Part shown: positions 16,094-25,067 of the stretch, in pieces
How positions within the stretch are numbered: the first letter of the stretch is position 1
Layout: each line of letters starts with the position of its first letter
Assembly: GCF_023242475.1 (NCBI RefSeq)
Contig: NZ_JALJFG010000048.1
Coordinates: forward strand, 1-38,566
Direction of reading: 5' to 3'
DNA from: Pseudomonas sp. MWU15-20650
GTDB lineage: Bacteria > Pseudomonadota > Gammaproteobacteria > Pseudomonadales > Pseudomonadaceae
DNA length: 38,566 nt
The notes under the pieces: generated by a model
Told to the model about the DNA's origin: nothing
Seen by the model: the letters and a program-made list of their open reading frames with translations, nothing else
The model's database searches: none
Program-made: the position numbers and the translations under genes

Positions 16094-19000
16094 TCAGTGA
16101 AAATCTCGACTGCGCACATTGATCCCTTCCAGCAGTGGCGACAGGTCAGTCAAGCGCCCGGCAATCAAGTGCCGCACCTCGCCCACCGCCTCCCAGCGCC
16201 CGTCCACCTTGAGCAGCCGCGCGCCCACCAACGCCTGGCGTTGGCGCTCGGCCAGGTCGCGCCAGACCACCACATTAAGGTTACCGAACTCATCTTCCAA
16301 GGTGACAAACGTTACGCCGCTGGCCGTGCCTGGCCGCTGCCGACCGGTCACCAACCCGGCGACGCTCACGTTACGCCCATGCTCCACCGCCATGAGTTCC
16401 CGGGAACTGCGACAACGCCGCCGGCGCAACTCCGCCCGCAACAGCGCCAGTGGATGTGGGCCAAGGGTGGTGCCGAGCGTGGCGTAGTCGGCGTGCAGGT
16501 CTTCGCCGACCGTGGGTGTCGGCAGCTCAACCACCGCGTCATCCGGGCTGGGCAACCCGGCAAACAACCCGAGTTGCTTGTGCACGCCGGCGACCTCCCA
16601 GCGCGCCTGGTGCCGGTTGCCGGCCAAGGCCCGCAAGGCGCCGGCATCCGCCAGCAACGCATGAGCACGGGCATCGAGTCCGGCACGCGCATCCAGGTCG
16701 GCGATATCGCTGAACATTTGCCGCTGGCGCGCGGCTTCGATAAGCCGCCCATCGTCCTCGCGAAACCCGCAGATCATGCGAAAGCCCAGGCGAATCGCCG
16801 GTTGCTGGCCTTCGACAGGCTCCAGGCTGCAATCCCAGTCACTGGCCAACACATCCACCGGGCGGATCTGCAAGCGATGGCGCCGTGCATCCTGCAGAAT
16901 CTGGTCCGGGCTGTAGAAGCCCATGGGCCAGCTATTGATCAGTGCACAGGCGAAGGCCGCCGGTTCATGGCATTTGAGCCAGCAGCTGGCGTAGGTCAGC
17001 AAGGCAAAACTGGCCGCGTGGGACTCGGGAAAACCATAGCTGCCAAAGCCTTTGATCTGCTCGAAAATCTGTGCGGCAAAGGCTTCGCTGTAGCCGTTTT
17101 TGAGCATGCCGGTGCGCAGGCGTTCCTGATGCGGCTCCAGGCCACCGTGGCGCTTCCAGGCCGCCATGGAGCGGCGCAGTTGGTCAGCCTCGCCGGGGCT
17201 GTAATCGGCGGCGACCATGGCGATCTGCATCACCTGTTCCTGGAACAGCGGCACGCCCAGGGTGCGCTTGAGCACCGCCTCAAGCTCTGGCGATGGGTAG
17301 GTAGTCGGCTCTTCCTTGTTTCGCCGTCGCAGGTAGGGATGCACCATGCCGCCCTGGATCGGCCCGGGCCGCACAATCGCCACCTCAATGACCAAGTCAT
17401 AGAAATTCTGCGGCTTGAGCCTGGGCAGCATCGACATCTGTGCCCGCGATTCGATCTGGAACACGCCAATGGTGTCGGCCTTGCTGATCATCGCGTAGGT
17501 CGCCGCGTCGTCCTTGGGGATCTGTGCCAAAGACAGATCAAGGTGACGATGACGGCGCAGTAGATCGAAACAGCGGCGAATGGCACTGAGCATGCCCAGC
17601 GCCAGGATGTCCACCTTGAGCAGGCCGACGGCATCCAGGTCGTCCTTGTCCCACTGGATGATGGTGCGCTCGGCCATGGCGGCGTTTTCCACCGGTACCA
17701 AGGTATCCAGCGGGTGTTCGGAAATCACAAAACCGCCGGGGTGTTGGGACAGGTGCCGGGGAAAACCGATCAGTTGCTGGGTCAGCCCCAGTACCCGACG
17801 CAAGAGCGGGCTGTCCGGATCGAAGCCACTTTCACGCAGGCGTTCCAACGGCGGCGCATCGTCACTCCAACGCCCGCAGCACTCGGCCAGCGCATTGATC
17901 TGGTCCGGCGGCAAGCCCAGGGCCTTGGCCACGTCGCGCACGGCACCGGCCGCGTGGTAGCTGCTGACCACCGCCGTTAACGCCGCGCGAGTGCGGCCGT
18001 AGCGCTGGAATACGTATTGCAGCACTTCTTCGCGACGCTCGTGTTCGAAGTCGACATCGATATCCGGTGGCTCGTTACGCTCCCTGGACAGGAAGCGCTC
18101 GAACAGCATGCCCGTCAAACTCGGGTCGATCTCGGTAATGCCCAAGGCAAAACACACGGCCGAGTTAGCCGCCGAGCCACGACCCTGGCACAGGATCGAA
18201 CGGCTGCGGGCGAAGCGCACGATGTCGTGCACCGTGAGGAAATAGCTTTCGTAGCCCAGCTCGCTGATCAGCTTCAGTTCATAGTGAATCTGCTGCAACG
18301 TCTTGGCGTCGACCCCCTGCGGCCAGCGCCGGGCGATCCCTTCTTCAGTCAGCGTGCGCAGCCAGGTGGCCGCGCTCTGGCCTTCGGGCACCAGCTCGCG
18401 CGGGTATTGGTAGCGCAACTGGCCGAGGTCAAACGTGCAGCGGCGAGCGATGACCTGGGTTTGCTCGAGCAACGGCAGCGGATACAACGCCTGTAACGCC
18501 TCCAGGCTGCGCAGATGCCGCTCGCCATTGGGGTACAGGCGCAAGCCGGCTTCGGCCACCGGCACGTGATGACGGATGGCGGTCATGGTGTCTTGCAGGG
18601 CGCGACGGCTGCGCACATGCATATGCACATCACCGCAAGCCACGGCCGGCAGGTTCAGGCTGGCGGCCAGGTCCAGGCGTTGCCTCAGGTGGCCGGCATC
18701 GTCCTGGCCGCCATGCAGGTGCACCGCCAGCCACAAGCGCCCGGGGAAGGTGCGGTGCAACCATTGGATCGAGGCCTGGGTCTCGTCGTCTTCGGCCACC
18801 CACAGCGCCAGCAGGCCGGGTAACGGCTGCTCGAAGTCCTCGTGCAACAGGCGATAGCGGCCCTTTTCGGCACGGCGCCGGGCCAGGGTGATCAACCGGC
18901 ACAGGTGCTGGTAACCGCTCAGGTTCTCCACCAGCAGCACCAGCTTCGGGCCATTTTCGATGCGCACCTCGCTGCCGATAATCAACGGCAACCCCACCGC

Positions 19001-19165
19001 CTTCGCTGCCTGCCAGGCCCGCACGATACCCGACAGCGTGCATTCGTCGGTGATCGCCAGGGCGCTGTAGCCCTGATGCTTGGCCCGCTCGAACAGCTCC
19101 AGCGCACTGGAGGCGCCGCGTTGAAAGCTGAAGTTGGACAGGCAATGCAGCTCGGCGTAACTCAT
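16094..19165 (-). CDS. dnaE2: Error-prone DNA polymerase DnaE2 (ImuC)
   Basis: This is a 1023-residue C-family polymerase of the DnaE2/ImuC type, shorter than replicative DnaE1 (about 1160-1170). The order is: PHP domain from residue 3 (ELHCLSNFSFQRGAS), polymerase core with catalytic Asp370/Asp372 in PDIDVDF and a third Asp519 in LLKVDILALGML, helix-hairpin-helix region, and OB fold near the C terminus (VSVAGLVTGRQRPG). The PHP metal motif is degenerate (LHCLSN), as is usual for DnaE2, so proofreading is not expected. It performs translesion synthesis with ImuB. The ATG at 19165 overlaps the imuB stop as ATGA; the longer frame upstream lies inside imuB and is rejected. It is the last gene of the lexA2 operon. 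Confidence 0.95.
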   Translation of the reverse strand: MSYAELHCLSNFSFQRGASSALELFERAKHQGYSALAITDECTLSGIVRAWQAAKAVGLPLIIGSEVRIENGPKLVLLVENLSGYQHLCRLITLARRRAEKGRYRLLHEDFEQPLPGLLALWVAEDDETQASIQWLHRTFPGRLWLAVHLHGGQDDAGHLRQRLDLAASLNLPAVACGDVHMHVRSRRALQDTMTAIRHHVPVAEAGLRLYPNGERHLRSLEALQALYPLPLLEQTQVIARRCTFDLGQLRYQYPRELVPEGQSAATWLRTLTEEGIARRWPQGVDAKTLQQIHYELKLISELGYESYFLTVHDIVRFARSRSILCQGRGSAANSAVCFALGITEIDPSLTGMLFERFLSRERNEPPDIDVDFEHERREEVLQYVFQRYGRTRAALTAVVSSYHAAGAVRDVAKALGLPPDQINALAECCGRWSDDAPPLERLRESGFDPDSPLLRRVLGLTQQLIGFPRHLSQHPGGFVISEHPLDTLVPVENAAMAERTIIQWDKDDLDAVGLLKVDILALGMLSAIRRCFDLLRRHRHLDLSLAQIPKDDAATYAMISKADTIGVFQIESRAQMSMLPRLKPQNFYDLVIEVAIVRPGPIQGGMVHPYLRRRNKEEPTTYPSPELEAVLKRTLGVPLFQEQVMQIAMVAADYSPGEADQLRRSMAAWKRHGGLEPHQERLRTGMLKNGYSEAFAAQIFEQIKGFGSYGFPESHAASFALLTYASCWLKCHEPAAFACALINSWPMGFYSPDQILQDARRHRLQIRPVDVLASDWDCSLEPVEGQQPAIRLGFRMICGFREDDGRLIEAARQRQMFSDIADLDARAGLDARAHALLADAGALRALAGNRHQARWEVAGVHKQLGLFAGLPSPDDAVVELPTPTVGEDLHADYATLGTTLGPHPLALLRAELRRRRCRSSRELMAVEHGRNVSVAGLVTGRQRPGTASGVTFVTLEDEFGNLNVVVWRDLAERQRQALVGARLLKVDGRWEAVGEVRHLIAGRLTDLSPLLEGINVRSRDFH

Positions 19166-20577
19166 GCAAACCAGCCTTGCAGCCACAGCCCATCGGGGTG
19201 CCCCACGGAGCGGTAGGCCCAGCCTTGCTGGCCGGCGCGGGTCTGGATCAGGTAATAATCGCGGCGGATATCGGCGCCATCCCACCAGCCGGATTCAATG
19301 CGTTCCGGGCCCATCAGGATTTGCACGCCGGGCTCAGCCAGCAAGGTCGGTTCGGTGAGCAGCCAGCCGGGGCGCTGCACACGGCTCAAGCTCGGGCATG
19401 GGCGACTGTCAGCCGTGGCTTGCCAAGCGCATTCGGGGCGATGCTCGGCGTGAAAGCGCAGGCCCTGCACCGCCTCATCCCCCAGGCGCGCGCGCAGGCG
19501 TTCGCGCAACTGCTCCCACGGCAGGGTTTGCTGCGGGCGGTCGTCGAACAGGTCCTGGCGCTGCGGCACGAACACCGGCAAGTCCTGGGCCACCAGGCGA
19601 AAGCCGCGCACTGGCGCACTGACTTGCACCTGCTCCAGGCGCCCGCGGGCCAATTCGAACAACATCGCCGGTTCGCGTTCGGCGCTGAGCAGGCCAACCT
19701 TGATCACGCTATCGGGCACCTGGGCATGTTCCAGGTGCACGTCGAAACGTTGCACACCACTGTCGCGCCCGTAGAGGAAGGCCGACAAGTCAGCGGTCAA
19801 CCGCCGCAAGGGAAACAGCAACGCTTGATGGGAGTGCACGTCGAAGTTCAACTCGATACGCACATCGAACTGATCCGGCGGTTGATAGAACGCCAGGGCC
19901 AATGGGCGCTGCCCGCTCAGGGCGTCGAGGTGTTTGAGCACGCCGGCCTCAAAACGCCGCGCCAGGGTATGCCGGGGCAGCGCCTGCACCTGGGCCAGGG
20001 TGCGCAGCCCCATGCGCGACAAGGCGGTGGCAGCCTGCGGGTCGAGGCCGGCACGGTCGATAGGCAGCAGGGACAACGCCTGCATCAATGCATGATCATC
20101 CGCCACGGCCAGGCCATCGTAGATATTCGCCAGCACACGGGCCGCTGCGGGGTTGGGCGCGGCGACGATACGATGGCGAAACCCCAACTCGGTCAACTCC
20201 TTGCGCAAGCGCGCCTCGAACTGCGACCAGGGCCCGAACAACCCCAGGCTCGATTCGATCTCGAACAGCAAGGCGCGCGGGTAATACACACTGACCTGGG
20301 AACTGAAACGGTAGGCCCAAGCAGCAAGAAACTGCTGCCAGCGCTCGATCTGCACCGGGTCGTATTCGGCGCAGGCAAAGGTCTTGGCCAGGGCATGGGC
20401 CGCCGTCAACGATTGGCCGGGACGCAAACCCAAGGCACGCGCAGCGTCATTGACGGTTTGCAGCACGCGCCGCTGCGGCGTGCCGGCCAGCAGCGCCAGC
20501 GGCTGCTCGGGCTCGGGATGCAGGCGCTGCACCCCATCCAGCGCCAATTGCGGGAAGACAATACACACCCAACGCAT
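19162..20577 (-). CDS. imuB: ImuB, Y-family polymerase-like mutagenesis protein
   Basis: This is a 471-residue Y-family-like protein. The catalytic acidic residues of active Y polymerases are missing: the N terminus reads MRWVCIVFPQLALD instead of a DMD motif, and the SLDE-type motif is replaced by LLFEIESSLGLFG. ImuB is therefore expected to act as a non-catalytic adaptor that recruits DnaE2 to the beta clamp. HhH and little-finger regions follow (RAGLDPQAATALSRMGL onward). It ends with the family-specific DGADIRRDYYLIQTRAGQQG region. The ATG at 20577 has GAGGTT upstream and lies 7 bases after imuA. It overlaps dnaE2 by 4 bases. Confidence 0.93.
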   Translation of the reverse strand: MRWVCIVFPQLALDGVQRLHPEPEQPLALLAGTPQRRVLQTVNDAARALGLRPGQSLTAAHALAKTFACAEYDPVQIERWQQFLAAWAYRFSSQVSVYYPRALLFEIESSLGLFGPWSQFEARLRKELTELGFRHRIVAAPNPAAARVLANIYDGLAVADDHALMQALSLLPIDRAGLDPQAATALSRMGLRTLAQVQALPRHTLARRFEAGVLKHLDALSGQRPLALAFYQPPDQFDVRIELNFDVHSHQALLFPLRRLTADLSAFLYGRDSGVQRFDVHLEHAQVPDSVIKVGLLSAEREPAMLFELARGRLEQVQVSAPVRGFRLVAQDLPVFVPQRQDLFDDRPQQTLPWEQLRERLRARLGDEAVQGLRFHAEHRPECAWQATADSRPCPSLSRVQRPGWLLTEPTLLAEPGVQILMGPERIESGWWDGADIRRDYYLIQTRAGQQGWAYRSVGHPDGLWLQGWFA

Positions 20578-20584
20578 GGCAACC

Positions 20585-21199
20585 TCAGTGCCCCGCCAAC
20601 GCAATCGGCGCCGGATGGGCCAGCCCACCCCGGCACTTGAGCACCCGCACTTGCGCGGGCCGGGCCTCGACCGCCAGGCGCAAGGCCGCAGGCGACGGAT
20701 TGATCGCCTCACTCAGTGAACGCCAGGCAAACGCCAGGGTCTGCCCGGTTTCCGCCGCCACCTGCAAGCGGCGCAAGGCGCGATCATCGGCCTTGCGCGG
20801 CCAGCACAACACCGCACCGCAACTGCCGGAACGCAGGCACTGCTCCACCGCCCACAACGCGTCACGCTCCTGAGCCTGGACCACCGAGAGCAGGCGCAAA
20901 TCCACCCCGGCGTTCTGCCAGGCGTGGGGGTACGGCGTGTAGGGTGGCGCCACCAGCACAATGCGCTCCCCCGCCGCTGACAACCGCGCCAGGGTCGGCA
21001 GCACCAGTTGCAGCTCGCCCACGCCGTCCTTGGCCATCAGGATTTCACTCAAGGCGCTCGCAGGCCAACCGCCGCTGGGCAGCACCGCATCCAGCGCCGC
21101 AAGCCCCGTAGGGTGAATACTGGCCGCTGGCGCGGCGGGCCGGCCCTTCCAGACTCGCCCGCCATTGAACAGCGAGTCCAGGGCAACCACGGCACCCAT
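20585..21199 (-). CDS. imuA: ImuA, translesion synthesis-associated RecA-like protein
   Basis: This is a 204-residue ImuA-family protein with a RecA-like fold, sometimes annotated SulA-like in pseudomonads. It has the family features HPTGLAALDAVLPSGGWP (about 29-46), SEILMAKDGVGELQLVLPTL and ERIVLVAPPYTPYPHAW. The Walker A loop is not canonical (AKDGVGE). ImuA is needed with ImuB and DnaE2 for damage-induced mutagenesis. Its ATG overlaps the lexA2 stop by one base (TGATG), with AAGG upstream, showing tight coupling. Confidence 0.92.
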   Translation of the reverse strand: MGAVVALDSLFNGGRVWKGRPAAPAASIHPTGLAALDAVLPSGGWPASALSEILMAKDGVGELQLVLPTLARLSAAGERIVLVAPPYTPYPHAWQNAGVDLRLLSVVQAQERDALWAVEQCLRSGSCGAVLCWPRKADDRALRRLQVAAETGQTLAFAWRSLSEAINPSPAALRLAVEARPAQVRVLKCRGGLAHPAPIALAGH

Positions 21200-21816
21200 C
21201 AGCCTTGCCTCACCAAGCCGCAGAACACCCCTTCAATGGCCAGGTCCTGGTCGGGGCCCACCACGATAGGTTGGTACGCCGGGTTACGCGGCAGCAGGCG
21301 AACCTTGTCGCCACTGCGTTCGAAACGTTTGATAGTGACCTCACCGTCCAGGCGCGCCACCACAATCTGCCCGTTCACCGCCTCGGCACTGCGGCGTACG
21401 CCAACCAGGTCGCCATCGAGAATACCGTCCTCGATCATTGAGTCGCCCTGCACTCGCAGCAGGTAATCCGGGGTTTTCGCAAACGTGGCGGGGTCCAGTT
21501 GCAAACGGCTGTGTACTTCGGCATCGGCGCCGATGGGCCTGCCTGCGGCCACCCGTCCCAACACTGGAACATCCAGCCATTCGCGGCGAGCGGGCTGGTT
21601 GAGCAGGCGAATACCACGCGCCTGGTTAGGGTTGACCTCGATAAAACCGGCTTCGGTCAGGGCCACCACGTGTTTACGGGCGACGCTGCGCGAGGCAAAG
21701 CCGAATGCCTCGGCGATCTCGGCGAGGCTCGGGGGCTGGCCTTGCTGCGCGATGCGGTCGCGGATAAAGGTCAGGATGGCAGTGCGGCGGGGAGTTAGAA
21801 TCGTCATGGAGTACAT
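21199..21816 (-). CDS. lexA2: LexA-type SOS repressor, second copy (LexA2)
   Basis: This is a 205-residue LexA. The winged HTH covers about residues 8-68 (FIRDRIAQQGQPPSLAEIAEAF...ALTEAGFIEV, in parts). The self-cleavage Ala-Gly lies in RVAAGRPIG. The S24 catalytic Ser is in QGDSMIEDG and the Lys in EVTIKRF. It heads the lexA2-imuA-imuB-dnaE2 operon and is expected to repress it. I chose the ATG at 21816 because AGGAG lies 5 bases upstream; the ATG at 21807 (3 residues shorter) is the alternative, because a possible promoter would make it nearly leaderless. The LexA2 operator overlaps the start. The gene's place in this cassette distinguishes it from the main SOS lexA. Confidence 0.94.
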   Translation of the reverse strand: MYSMTILTPRRTAILTFIRDRIAQQGQPPSLAEIAEAFGFASRSVARKHVVALTEAGFIEVNPNQARGIRLLNQPARREWLDVPVLGRVAAGRPIGADAEVHSRLQLDPATFAKTPDYLLRVQGDSMIEDGILDGDLVGVRRSAEAVNGQIVVARLDGEVTIKRFERSGDKVRLLPRNPAYQPIVVGPDQDLAIEGVFCGLVRQG

Positions 21817-21825
21817 TTGTACTCC
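21808..21825. promoter_or_regulatory. LexA2 operator, perfect 18-base palindrome
   Basis: GGAGTACATTTGTACTCC is a perfect inverted repeat containing GTAC-N4-GTAC, the motif described for the second LexA of P. putida, distinct from the CTGT-N8-ACAG box. It covers the lexA2 ribosome site and first ATG, so binding would block initiation. Confidence 0.85.
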
Positions 21826-21844
21826 TATGGGAAATTTCCGACAA
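21816..21844 (-). promoter_or_regulatory. Candidate lexA2 operon promoter
   Basis: On the minus strand, TTGTCG (21844-21839) and TACAAA (21821-21816) are separated by exactly 17 bases. The -10 lies inside the operator, which fits repression. If used, transcription would begin about 2 bases before the ATG at 21807. Confidence 0.4.
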
Positions 21845-21869
21845 GAGCCGCTAGTCGGTGCGGTGGGCC

Positions 21870-22003
21870 TGTGGCGAGCGGGCTTGTCCCGCGTTGGGGC
21901 GCGTAGCGCCCCCAAGGAAGGACGGATGCTTCGCAGCCAGAGGTAGTGGGGCCTCCCTCACCACAGGGAAATATGACTGCCTTCAAAGGTTGTGTAGATA
22001 CCG
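21870..22003. repeat. GTGGCGAGCGGGCTTG-type repeat, full-length copy
   Basis: It starts with TGTGGCGAGCGGGCTTGTCC and contains an inner hairpin (TTGGGGCGC / GCGCCCCCAA, 21894-21915). The tail runs CACAGGGAAATATGACTGCC to TTGTGTAGATACC (21962-22003). A related shorter copy occurs at 32873-32930. It fills the gap between nudK and lexA2. Confidence 0.7.
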
Positions 22004-22027
22004 AGGCTTAGCGGGTCCGGTTATCCG

Positions 22028-22615
22028 TTACCAGCCCTCTTTCAACATCCGCAACTCCAGATGCTGCAACAACATGATGGTCTTGCCGTCCACAATCTCA
22101 CCGCTTTGCACCATCGCCAGCGCCTGCTCGAAACCCAACTCCAGCACTTCGATGTCCTCGCCCTCATCGATCAGGCCACCGCCTGCACCCACGCGGTCTT
22201 GCGGCTGGTACTCACCGATAAAGAAGTGAATCCGCTCGGTCACCGACCCCGGGCTCATGAACGCTGCATAGATTTTTTCCACATGCCTTACGCGGTAGCC
22301 GGTCTCTTCCTCGGCTTCCAGGCGAATACGTTCCTCGGGACTGGCGTTGTCCAGCAACCCGGCCGCCGCTTCGATCAAGTAGCCGTGGTAATCGTTGACG
22401 AACGTGGGCATGCGGAATTGCCGAATCAGCAGCACCGTACGCAACTCACGGTTGTACAACAGGATCGTCGCGCCATTACCCCGGTCGTACACCTCACGGG
22501 TCTGGGCTTGCCAGCTGCCATCCTGACGGCGCAAGTCGAAACTGTACTTTTTCAGGAGGTACCAATTGTCCGAGAGGGTTTCCTCGGCGGTGATGCGAAC
22601 GGGGCTGTTGTCCAT
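22028..22615 (-). CDS. nudK: Nudix hydrolase NudK-like (GDP-mannose/ADP-sugar pyrophosphatase)
   Basis: This is a 195-residue Nudix protein. The Nudix region runs from GLLDNASPEERIRLEAEEET (86-105) into GY. The EEETG metal-binding core is intact, but the first Glu of the box is Ser92 and the Arg before Glu100 is Leu99. The NudK/ADP-ribose pyrophosphatase features YLIEAAAGLLD and FMSPGSVTERIHFF are present; the latter supplies catalytic Glu residues in this subfamily. The expected reaction is hydrolysis of nucleotide sugars such as GDP-mannose. The ATG at 22615 has AAAGG upstream and fits the E. coli NudK N terminus. It diverges from the diguanylate cyclase. Confidence 0.88.
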   Translation of the reverse strand: MDNSPVRITAEETLSDNWYLLKKYSFDLRRQDGSWQAQTREVYDRGNGATILLYNRELRTVLLIRQFRMPTFVNDYHGYLIEAAAGLLDNASPEERIRLEAEEETGYRVRHVEKIYAAFMSPGSVTERIHFFIGEYQPQDRVGAGGGLIDEGEDIEVLELGFEQALAMVQSGEIVDGKTIMLLQHLELRMLKEGW

Positions 22616-22750
22616 GGTCGGGCCTTTGCTCAAAAGGAGCAGGAGCATGTCGTTCGGGCACGGTCAGCGTCAAGTTGATCACCACTCATCGCAGATACGG
22701 CTACAATCGCGCCCCAATAAGAAGGAACTCACGCCAGGTTCAAGGAAATG

Positions 22751-23914
22751 ATGCTGCACATCCCGACGCTACTGATAGTGGCCGTGTTCGTGTTCGGCCT
22801 GATGGGCCTGTTGACGGTGCATGCCTGGAGCCGTGGCCGCGAGCCGACCCTGGGCTACCTGGGCACCATGCTGCTGCTCGCCTCCCTGGGCACCGGGCTG
22901 ATCGTGGTGCGTGGCATGGGCATGGACTTTGTGGCGCTGATCATCGGCAACGTGGTGTTGTTGCTCAGCGCCGCGATGAACTGGACGGCCATGCGCACCT
23001 TCGTACAGCGCAAACCCAGTGTGCCAGGCATCTTTGCCGGCGCCGGGCTGTGGCTGTTGATGTGCCTGGTGCCGCAGTTCTACGGTTCGCTGTCGGCACG
23101 GGTCATGTTGTATTCGCTGCTGGCGGCCAGCTATGGCGTGTTGTCGGCCCTGGAATTGTGGCGCAAGCGCGACCGCCTGGAAGTGGCCTACGTACCGGCG
23201 CTGGTGCTGACCCTGTCGCACACCGGTTTTTATGGCATTCGCGCCTTTACCGACCCCGGCCTGCCGATCAAGACCACCCTGGGACTGGACAGCGCAGGCG
23301 TACCGTTTTTCTCGTTCATGCTGTTTGAATCCATGCTGTACGCCATTGGTATTGCCTATGTCACGCTGGCGATGGTCAAGGAGCGCGCCGAGCTGCGCTT
23401 CAAGGCCGCCGCATTCAGTGATGCCCTGACCGGCGTCGGCAACCGCCGTGCCTTTATGCTCAAGGGTGAGCAACTGCTCGCCGAGAGTGCTCGCCGCCAG
23501 CACAGCGTGGCCCTGCTGTTGTGCGACCTGGATCACTTCAAGCGCTTGAACGACAGCTTCGGCCACCCCATGGGCGACCAGGCGCTGATCGCCTTCAGCC
23601 GGGTGACGGAGGCGGCCTTGCGCCAGGGTGATGTGTTCGCCCGTATTGGTGGCGAAGAGTTCGCTTGTTTGCTCGCTGACAGCGATGAAACCGCCGCCAC
23701 TCAGGTCGCCGAGCGCATTCGCCAGGCGTTTGCCCAACTCGACCTGCTGGCACCGGGCTTCCTCAGCGTCAGCATCGGCATTGTCACCACCGAAATGGCC
23801 GGCTACGAGCTCTCGCACTTGCTCTCCCTGGCCGACCAGGCGCTGTACCTGGCCAAGGCACGAGGGCGTAACCGGGTTCAGGGGATGGCTGACGCCCCTC
23901 TCCCTGCACTGTAA
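22751..23914 (+). CDS. Membrane diguanylate cyclase (GGDEF)
   Basis: This is a 387-residue protein with an N-terminal region of about six or seven hydrophobic helices (3-205) and a C-terminal GGDEF domain. The signature is GGEEF (about 300-304), active in type. An inhibitory I-site, RQGD, sits exactly 5 residues before it, so product feedback by c-di-GMP is likely. Other landmarks are the DALTGVGNRR start and LCDLDHFKRLND. I prefer the ATG at 22751 because AAGGA lies 4 bases before it; the adjacent ATG at 22748 is too close to that site. A good -10 (TACAAT, 22702-22707) lies upstream but I see no matching -35. The sensory ligand is unknown. Confidence 0.92.
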   Translation: MLHIPTLLIVAVFVFGLMGLLTVHAWSRGREPTLGYLGTMLLLASLGTGLIVVRGMGMDFVALIIGNVVLLLSAAMNWTAMRTFVQRKPSVPGIFAGAGLWLLMCLVPQFYGSLSARVMLYSLLAASYGVLSALELWRKRDRLEVAYVPALVLTLSHTGFYGIRAFTDPGLPIKTTLGLDSAGVPFFSFMLFESMLYAIGIAYVTLAMVKERAELRFKAAAFSDALTGVGNRRAFMLKGEQLLAESARRQHSVALLLCDLDHFKRLNDSFGHPMGDQALIAFSRVTEAALRQGDVFARIGGEEFACLLADSDETAATQVAERIRQAFAQLDLLAPGFLSVSIGIVTTEMAGYELSHLLSLADQALYLAKARGRNRVQGMADAPLPAL

Positions 23915-24012
23915 TACTTTGCAAGCAATCCGCTTTCACGACTGTCGAATTAATGCCTGCCCCGGCAGGCCATCTGGTAAAACCCGTGCTTCGCCTTTTT
24001 CCGGGAATCTCC

Positions 24013-24939
24013 ATGTCATCTCGTTTTATGTCTCGCCTGGGCCTGCGCTGGCTTCCCCTGCTGTGCATGGTGCTTCTGATCGTCGGCCTGCCCGTGGGCT
24101 GCGCCGTGCTGCAACACAAGGAGCGCGAGTTGGTGTTCCGCATCGAGCCGGGCACAGCCGGCTGGTACACCGGCTTGCCCAAGGCGGTGCAGGAGTTCGA
24201 TATCAAACCCGCCAGTTTCAAATCGGGGCAGAACCTTCACGGCTGGTGGTACCCGGCTGACAAGAAGGACGCGCCGGCGATTCTCTACCTGCACGGCGTG
24301 CGCTGGAACCTCACCGGGCAGTTGTTTCGCATTGAACAACTGCATGCGCTGGGCTATTCGGTGCTGGCCATCGACTATCGCGGCTTTGGCAAGAGCAAGG
24401 GGGATTTACCGTCGGAGACCACGGTGTACGAAGACGCACGCATTGCCTGGGAGCGCTTCCAGGTGTTGCAGCCGGACCCTGCCAGACGCCTGATCTACGG
24501 GCACTCCCTGGGGGGTGCGGTGGCCATCGACCTGGCGGCGCAGTTGAGCACGCAAACGCCTGTGCCCGTGCGCGGGCTGGTGATCGAGTCCACCTTCACC
24601 TCCCTCGGGGATGCGGCCACCGCCGTGGCCAATACCTCATTGCCAGTACGCTGGTTGCTGTCGCAGAAGTTCGATTCCATCGACAAGATTGCCGACGTGC
24701 ATATGCCACTGCTGGTGGTCCACGGCCTTGCCGACCAGTACGTGCCACCGCGTTTCAGCCAGCAATTGTTCGACGCCGCCCAAGAGCCCAAACGGTTGCT
24801 GCTGGTACCCGGCGCCACCCATAACAACAGCATGAGCCTGGCCGGTCGCAGCTATGGCCAGGCACTGGACCACCTGCTGCAAGCGAAGGTGCCAACCCAG
24901 GTCGTCACACACGCCACGGCACGCGACAGTGACTCGTAA
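24013..24939 (+). CDS. Alpha/beta hydrolase with N-terminal membrane anchor
   Basis: This is a 308-residue serine hydrolase of the BAAT/YqkD-like type. Residues 13-29 are hydrophobic and end in LPVGC (Cys30), which resembles a lipobox but has Pro at -3; it could be a lipoprotein or a simple anchor. The triad is Ser165 in YGHSLGGA, Asp241 in HGLADQYV and His270 in PGATHNN. LYLHG (91-95) forms the oxyanion region. The ATG at 24013 is chosen over 23953 because the anchor then sits at the N terminus and GGGAA precedes it. The substrate is unknown. It lies 98 bases after the cyclase gene on the same strand. Confidence 0.87.
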   Translation: MSSRFMSRLGLRWLPLLCMVLLIVGLPVGCAVLQHKERELVFRIEPGTAGWYTGLPKAVQEFDIKPASFKSGQNLHGWWYPADKKDAPAILYLHGVRWNLTGQLFRIEQLHALGYSVLAIDYRGFGKSKGDLPSETTVYEDARIAWERFQVLQPDPARRLIYGHSLGGAVAIDLAAQLSTQTPVPVRGLVIESTFTSLGDAATAVANTSLPVRWLLSQKFDSIDKIADVHMPLLVVHGLADQYVPPRFSQQLFDAAQEPKRLLLVPGATHNNSMSLAGRSYGQALDHLLQAKVPTQVVTHATARDSDS

Positions 24940-25067
24940 ATGCGCTTTTCGGCACTGGGTTCGCGCGGGCCTGTCAAGCGCAAACCCAGCCCATGCTGGC
25001 CCGCGCGCAGAGTTGATCAAATATTAACCGTAGGTTAAATCGCCAACCCTGCCGGGCCTTCGCAAAG

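Noticed and set aside
15980..17563. Plus-strand open frame of 527 codons antisense to dnaE2
   Set aside because: Shadow of the conserved polymerase gene; no domain or ribosome site.
16094..19285. A longer DnaE2 starting at 19285
   Set aside because: The extra 40 residues lie inside imuB in another frame and do not resemble the DnaE2 N terminus; the ATGA overlap start at 19165 fits the family.
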